64,000 nucleotides of DNA from Porites lobata (Eukaryota; Cnidaria; Anthozoa; Scleractinia; Poritidae). The DNA lies in assembly GCA_942486035.1 (NCBI GenBank), contig CALNXK010000014.1, positions 122,001 through 186,000 on the forward strand, given 5' to 3'. The notes beneath the pieces were generated by a model, which saw only the letters and a program-made list of their open reading frames with translations, did not search any database and was not told the DNA's origin. The first letter of the stretch is position 1. Every line of letters begins with the position of its first letter. A program made the translations under genes and the position numbers. Shown one piece after another: positions 58,901 to 64,000 of the stretch.

Positions 58901-60300
58901 ACTTTTAGCTGCTGGTAACATATTAAGATTAGATGATTCAGGGGACATACTGTATATCAACCCAGGAATAGAAGCCTTAGCTGATATACGTGACGGTCCT
59001 GATGAAAGTGACACTATAACCGTAGAAGAATTGCTAGACGTGGAAAACGATGTTCTATGTTCTGCTGCTGAGACTAACGAACATTGCTATTCCTTTGCGC
59101 TATCTGATCTGGCAGCGTCCTCCATCCCAAGGTCAAATGCATTTGACCGAGAAGAAGGAGGAGAGGAAAATGGTGATGTCGATGACGATGATGACCCAAG
59201 GCATTGCCATCTTTTCCAGAAGGGTACCTGTAAATACGCAAATCCTGCCTTTAAAGCTCCAAAGACGACTCACTGGATTGGTTGTGATTATCCAGGGTGC
59301 GACAACTGGTTCCACGAATCATGCTTAAATCTCAAATTCTCTACAGACTCAGAGAGAGAAACGTATGCCTTTGTTTGTACATCGCATGGGAACGTAAAAG
59401 GGATGGAACAATATAAGGACCTAGTTGCTGCGACGGCGTCAGATATTTCCATGATGGAGGAAGACGAGCAGAATGAAGGCACGTTCCACTTGAAGAGACG
59501 AAGGAGATTTAATTACGGGGAGAAAACATCAGCAGCTTCACAATGTTCAGTTCCACCCAACTATGTTGAGTATGATGGAGAATTTTATCACATTGCGGAA
59601 TTTTTTTTTGTCTCTTCAGCAGGGAAAAGTGTATAAGCCATCTACTTCTAGAATGGCTAGATGGATGGCTGTCTCAAGGAATGATTTCTACGAACGGGTA
59701 GAAAGGCTCGTAGCACCAACTAGATCAGAAAACGGACTATATTTTGAGGATATAGCGGCATTCTGGGTCCCACGTCTCGGTATGAGATGCGGTTTGGTAT
59801 TGCGGCTGGTGCGTAACACGTTTTCTAAATCCCCTGTTCCTGTCTTTGAGTGGAAGAAAGGAAACGACTCGAAAAAAAAAAATATCAGTTTGCTTTCAAG
59901 TTCTTTCGATCTTAAAAAGGAAAATAGCAAGTGGTTGTTATCACCCACAAAAGAAATAATGTGGAGTGAATGCAAAACACATTTGCTAACTTTCGGAAAC
60001 CTCAAGGGGAAAGAAAGTGGCCTTTGAAAGTAGACGCGGAGGCGATGGAAATTCTACTGCCAAAGCTGGAAGAGGAAGAAGAAGAGTCTCGGAGGAAGGA
60101 GGAGAAACTGAAAGAGTTAGAAAAGGAGAAACGTAAAATGGGGCCACCAGAAGACATGACTGTCTTCCTTCTCAAAGAGGTGTTAGACAGTCTAAATGTG
60201 ACCTATAGATCCAACGAAAAAAAACCAGAACTTATAGCAAAAGTCCGTCAAGCTCGTGAGAACTTACAGGAAGGAGAAACTCACTCAACCTCAAGATATA
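54560..60300 (+). pseudogene. Multi-exon DDE transposase with BED-like, PHD-like and SAP-like segments
   Basis: Exon 1 (about 54560-54811) has a BED-like finger: SITCNSCGLTLTYGDSAKTM with HSKEESH. Intron 1 (54812-56553) is phase 1. Exon 2 is 56554-56684 (NKLLTSYFGTAK). Exon 3, from 56813, carries the catalytic region: GPFVLAIDATAISP (first Asp), GIGADGDSKFRRYF (second Asp), MFPDWKHLIK, and SDSCERLFARCRGF (Glu). Then a PHD-like finger (CDYPGCDNWFHESCLNL), WMAVSRNDFYERVERLV, and a SAP-like helix pair (FLLKEVLDSLNVTY, KKPELIAKVRQ). The layout recalls P-element/hAT transposases. One-base shifts lie near 57752, 58149, 58708, 59605 (T9) and 59990, mostly at homopolymers; near 57130 there is an in-frame TAG and a shift. 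The start codon is not identified. Confidence 0.78.
56049..56128. repeat. 40-bp tandem duplication upstream of the CUT-homeodomain gene
   Basis: Two adjacent copies (56049-56088, 56089-56128) of a unit starting ACACGAATT and ending GTGAACGTGTG, differing at one base (G/A). They lie 60-140 bases upstream of the ATG, so in its promoter or 5' UTR and inside the transposase intron. Each unit contains the imperfect palindrome CACGTTCACTGACTG in part; no known site assigned. Confidence 0.85.
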
Positions 60301-60644
60301 TTGGAAAGAAGAAGAGCAGAAAATTCAAAGCCTGCTTAACTTTGAATAATAACATAGCTTGCTTATACTATTACGATGAGAGAAAAGAGAAACTTCTCCA
60401 GATCCTTTCTCACCTATTGTTTCTCTTTGAAATTGTTGGAGCATATTTGCAATGCATTCTTTTCGTACAAATTGTAACTTTTATTCTCGCGGTCTATTGC
60501 CTTTTGTTGTGTCATTCATGTGTAATGACCTTTTTGCTCACTTGATTCATTTACGTCGCGTGTGGATGGAGGTGTTATCTTCTTGGCTGTTCGCTCAAGT
60601 TAATTTACAACAAATACTTGGTGAAACAGTTGTTACTTATTAGC

Positions 60645-60868
60645 GACCTTTAGATTTGACTACGAGTACGAAATTGAGTACGAGTACGACTTTGGAATTT
60701 CGATATAATTGTATCCCCCGAACTATAACTCTTTCCTGTTGCTGACTAACACACAAATAAACGTTAGGGATAATATTGGTGTGATAAGTAGTTATATGAT
60801 GCGGACGAATTTGGTTTGAAAACTCGTACTCGTACTCAATCTCGTACTCGTAGTCCAATCTAAAGGTC
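60645..60868. mobile_element. MITE with long TIRs built on TACGAGTACGA
   Basis: Left arm GACCTTTAGATTTGACTACG and right arm (inverted) GACCTTTAGATTGGACTACG continue as repeats of TACGAGTACGA for about 45 bp with few mismatches; 224 bp in total. It lies between the transposase end and the right ATCGAT array. The minus-strand Tyr/Glu-rich open frame here is an artefact of the arms. The target duplication is unclear. Confidence 0.82.
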
Positions 60869-61361
60869 TCTATTTACTCGTCTCACGCCGTAACAAAGTT
60901 GGTTTACCTAAAACTGAACGAGCATCGTTTTTTTTTTTTTTTTCTCTCGTTATCGTTGAGCATGTTTCAATTTTTGAGTCTAGCGACAAGTGCATTATTA
61001 TTACAGTTTTAAAAACCTTTGTAGTTTGTTTACAGTACATTAAGGCTGATTAAAGGTATTTTATATTATCGACTCAAGGTGTGGGATAAAGAAAGCGTAT
61101 GTGTTAACTCCAGAGTACAGTACGTTGAAGCCACCGACAAACCGCATGCGGTTTAAGACCGGCTAGGGTTAACTTTACGTCTCGTCCGTCCTTAACTGCC
61201 TATACCGGTCTTTTAACTGCTTTCAGTCTTTTATCGTCGTTTCCTTGACAGGAAATATCAAGAACGGGTACTATTTCCCGTTTTTTGGCCTTACGATATC
61301 CATTTGCCTTTTGTTCCTTGCTTTTAAGCTCTGTCTTCTTCTTTGTCTGAGTTCCATTGAC

Positions 61362-61567
61362 GAAATCGATATTTTTGATAGAAATCGATAGAAATCGATT
61401 AAAATCGAACTATAATTACAGAAATCGATAAAATCGATCAAAATCGATAATCACAAAAACCTCCGCTATCGATTTCTATCGATTTTCGATATTAATCAAG
61501 TAATTAGTATCGAAAATTATCGATTACAATCGATTTTATCGAGTATCGAAATTATCGATTTGTAACG
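61362..61567. repeat. Right subterminal ATCGAT array
   Basis: Eleven ATCGAT hexamers counted by eye in about 205 bp, in the same context as the left array (GAAATCGATA, TTATCGATTT). Only isolated single ATCGAT sites were noticed elsewhere in the window. Confidence 0.85.
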
Positions 61568-61571
61568 CCTC

Positions 61572-61720
61572 GCTTTACTGATTTTATTATGCCATTATGC
61601 ATTCTTTTATTCAGTTTCGAATTCTGTTATCTGTTATTCACTTTTCCAATTCTATTATGCCAATATCAATTCTGTTATTCAGTTTCCAATTCTATTATTC
61701 GCTTTCGAATTATGTTCTTG
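61572..61720. repeat. Degenerate minisatellite, right part
   Basis: Continuation of the array at 53098-53230: repeated CAGTTTCGAATTCTGTTAT-like units. Begins with the second copy of GCTTTACT (61572-61579). Confidence 0.65.
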
Positions 61721-61884
61721 CAAATCCGGGACTTTCATAGTTTATTCGGCCGACAGTGCCCTGGGGACCAGTAAAGAGTTTTCCCGCGATATAGCAAATC
61801 GTGGCAGCCTTGGACGTCGACGTTTTACGGAATCGATTACGAGCATGCATAAATGCAATTCTACGGCAACTTAATTCACCAAAT

Positions 61885-63949
61885 TTGACTCGGATAGTCA
61901 TGATTCTGTATTCTTTTGCGTTGAGAGTCTCTTTAATACTATTGCAAAGTTTGATAGAGCTATAGGGATTGATAACAACATAGTAAGTTACATACGGCAA
62001 GTCCGATATTGCTTGAGCTCTCATAGCCCAACTTCTTCTGCACGTGTTGCAGAAAAGCTTTTCACTGGTAATCGTGGTAGACCCAAATATGTAGTTCCAC
62101 TAGAATAGGTTGAATTTCTAATAGAAAGACATTTTTCTATGCCTGAGGTCTCCAAACTTCTCGGGGTCAGCACGCGAACTGTGGAAAGGCGGATGTCAGA
62201 ATATGGATTAAGTATCCAGGGAAGTTATGATGGAATGAATGATAACCAGCTTGATGACATTGTTACTGGGATACTGAAGGATTTTCCAAACGCTGGATAT
62301 AAAAGAATGACAGGTCTTTGGCTCGCAAGAGGAATACGACTCCAGCAGAGTAGGATACGTTCTGCGATGCAATGAGTGAATCCCGAGGTTTGTCTTCTGA
62401 GGTCACTTTAGTTAAACTTTCTTCACCGCCGAAAATACCAGCTATATGGACCCTTGGCCCTTTGGCATATAGATGATAATCACAAGCTTATAAGGTATGA
62501 ACGATGAGTGATTTGCTGCTGGGCTATTAAACTTTGGGCTAATGTCACTAGTGCCAGAACTGTGTTGCCCCACTGATGTAAGGTAATCCAAGGCAGTCTT
62601 GGATTGTGGATTCCGAATTGAAGACACTGGATTCTGGATTCCTCGTCAGTGGAACTTGGATCCAGATTCCAATCGCTGGCAGGATTATGGATTCCTTGTG
62701 CTGAATTCTGGATTCCAAAGCCCACGATTCCGGATTGTACCAGCAAAAATTTTCTGGATTTCAGATTTCACAAGAAAAACTTCCCCAGATCCCTGATCCA
62801 AAATCCGGATTAACTTACATGAGGCAAACTGTAAATACTGCTCGTGACGTTCTGGCTCCACTCCTTTGAAAGTTTAACCGTCTTACGTATAGATACGCTG
62901 AGAAAGTGCGATAAAAGTGCGCATTATTCTGACCTATTAATCTGTTTGGATAGCTGTAAACCTAAACTGGTGCTTATGCTTTTGTGGTAATAGCGCATTC
63001 ACTATTCAAACAAAACTATAGGTCAAGTAGTTTAATCTTTACCTATAACCGCTAAAAGGGAGACCTTAGCTCATTGATGATGAAAGCCCACAATTACCAA
63101 ATAGATTTGTTTTGATGTATGTTTGTTACATTCCATAGATGGAGAATAGTTATACGTGGTGGAATAGATGGTTTCTCACGGTTAATTGTCTACCTTCGAG
63201 CTGCTACAAACAAGAAAGCTACAACTGTTTTGGAATGTTTTCAGTCTGCAGTAGAGGCCTTTGGACTTCCATCACGTGTGAGGTCTGATAAAGGAGGAGA
63301 AAATGTGGAGGTGGCATGGTTCATGCTGAACCACCCACTGCGGGGTCCAAATCGAGGAAGCCACATAACAGGGCGGAGTGTACACAACCAAAGGATTGAG
63401 AGGTTGTGGAGGGATTTGTTCCTGGGTTGCACATATGTGTTCTATTATCTGTTTTACAGTATGGAGAACTTTGGTTTGTTAGATCCCTCTGATGAAATCC
63501 AACTCTTTGCATTGCACTATATGTACCTGCCAATGATCCAAAGAAATCTGGACCTTTTCAGAGCAGGTCACAACAGGGGCCCCTTGAGCACGGAGCACAA
63601 TTCTTCACCTGAGCAGTTGTTCTTTCAAGGAATGTTGTCAGAGGCCAACAGTGACTTTAGAACATCAGCTGAATTCGCTCATCATGTGAGCATTAAATTT
63701 TTTTAGGCCTCACACCCTCCCAACCTTTGTCAGGATGGTGCCTAGAGGATTATGATATGATATGGTTCACCACAATTTTTATTTTTATTTTCCTCCTTTT
63801 AGCAGAATGCAGCTGACACATATGATATAGATCCTGATGGACCTGCACCCTCAGAAGAATGGGATGGCCCAATTAATGACAATGTGCCATTTGTAGAGGT
63901 GCCGCAGACAGACTTTCCTCTAGAAGATGAAACAAGGGAAATATGTTAA
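61885..63949 (+). pseudogene. IS3EU-like integrase-type transposase, three exons, nonsense-disabled
   Basis: Exon 1 (about 61885-62494): SSARVAEKLFTGNRGRPKYV, a helix-turn-helix MPEVSKLLGVSTRTVERRM, the IS3-like block FPNAGYKRMTGLWLARGIRL, then LALWHIDDNHKLI with the first catalytic Asp. Exon 2 (63139-63685): [28 protein letters not shown] (second Asp), [16 protein letters not shown] (Glu). Exon 3 (63803-63949): acidic tail, TAA 63947-63949. Junctions are GT-AG and in phase. Disabling codons: TAG 62106-62108, TGA 62373-62375 (position of a conserved Arg, so likely CGA to TGA) and TAG 62409-62411. All three DDE acids remain. The family is widespread in cnidarian and fish genomes; IS3EU placement is from recalled similarity. 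Confidence 0.78.
62597..62815. repeat. GGATTCC-type repeat in the intron
   Basis: A dense series of TGGATTC / GGATTCC motifs (TTGGATTGTGGATTCC, CACTGGATTCTGGATTCC, and so on) inside intron 1 (62495-63138) of the IS3EU-like gene. Resembles a known class of degenerate intergenic MITE; no clean ends. Confidence 0.6.
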
Positions 63950-64000
63950 TAGTGAATTTAATGGTGTTGACATATACCTTTACACACTTGATTTACTTAG

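Larger units (their letters stand above)
53231..61571 (+). mobile_element. 8.3-kb DNA transposon with transposase (+) and CUT-homeodomain gene (-)
   Basis: Left end CAGGGCGTTACAAATCGATA; right end read inverted GAGGCGTTACAAATCGATA: about 16 matching terminal bases after a 2-3 base difference at the very tip. Direct 8-bp repeats GCTTTACT lie at 53223-53230 and 61572-61579. Both subterminal regions are dense in ATCGAT. Inside are a multi-exon DDE transposase on + and an antisense CUT-homeodomain gene interlocked with its first intron. 8-bp duplications and the DDE layout suggest the hAT/P group, but no superfamily is certain. Confidence 0.88.

Noticed and set aside
60300..60545. Hydrophobic C-terminal extension of the transposase ORF as a membrane domain
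   Set aside because: It lies past the SAP-like segment, has no family support and probably reads into the 3' UTR or an intron.
60640..60858. Tyr/Glu-rich 72-aa ORF
   Set aside because: Produced by the TACGAGTACGA inverted arms of a MITE.
53236..61567. ATCGAT-rich blocks as CRISPR-like or telomere-like arrays
   Set aside because: Spacing is irregular, there are no unique spacers of constant length, and the blocks coincide with transposon ends.

Overview
This is a eukaryotic, intron-rich, AT-rich window with no recognisable ordinary host gene. Nearly all readable coding sequence belongs to transposable elements. The mix points to a cnidarian, most likely an anthozoan such as a stony coral (inference from family composition; not provable here). 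The mix includes a Kolobok-type THAP transposon, a PHIS/ISL2EU-type element with a YqaJ nuclease, an IS3EU-like gene, DIRS/PAT and Ty3/gypsy retroelements, several LINEs, a Helitron and short palindromic MITEs. No tRNA, rRNA or CRISPR was seen.

Layout. 1-2760: a YqaJ-like nuclease fragment (+) convergent with a PIF/Harbinger-like transposase (-), the latter split by a TA-flanked MITE. 3128-7506: a broken Helitron (-). 7507-13100: gene-poor, with a duplicated hairpin repeat, AATAGG-rich modules and a 289-bp tandem duplication. 13108-13587: an Arg/Glu-rich repeat exon. 14180-24050: a complete Kolobok-like transposon with TTAA flanks, a dead THAP transposase (+) and an intact antisense gene for a P2X7-ballast-like protein, plus two nested insertions. 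26094-28226: a broken gene with a PHD finger, cut by a gypsy element (28227-about 34020) that itself holds a LINE. 35196-40445: a second gypsy element with both LTRs. 42942-47690: a DIRS/PAT-type retroelement with split direct repeats. 47728-49170: another LINE. 49997-52310: a broken MULE-like transposase gene. 53231-61571: an 8.3-kb DNA transposon with 8-bp target duplications. 61885-63949: a broken IS3EU-like integrase gene.

The most interesting region is 53231-61571. On the + strand it encodes a DDE transposase with BED-like, PHD-like and SAP-like segments. On the - strand it encodes a CUT-homeodomain protein. The two genes interlock: a transposase exon lies in a CUT-gene intron, and three CUT-gene exons lie in a transposase intron. 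Both ends are packed with ATCGAT hexamers, the site type bound by CUT-homeodomain proteins such as Cux/CDP. I infer that the element carries its own sequence-specific protein for recognising its ends. With the Kolobok (P2X7-like protein) and the ISL2EU-type element (YqaJ nuclease), the window shows three DNA transposons that each carry an accessory protein gene opposite the transposase.

Many frames are broken. In the older elements nonsense mutations dominate. In the 8.3-kb transposon the breaks are mostly one-base shifts at homopolymers, so residual sequencing error has to be considered.
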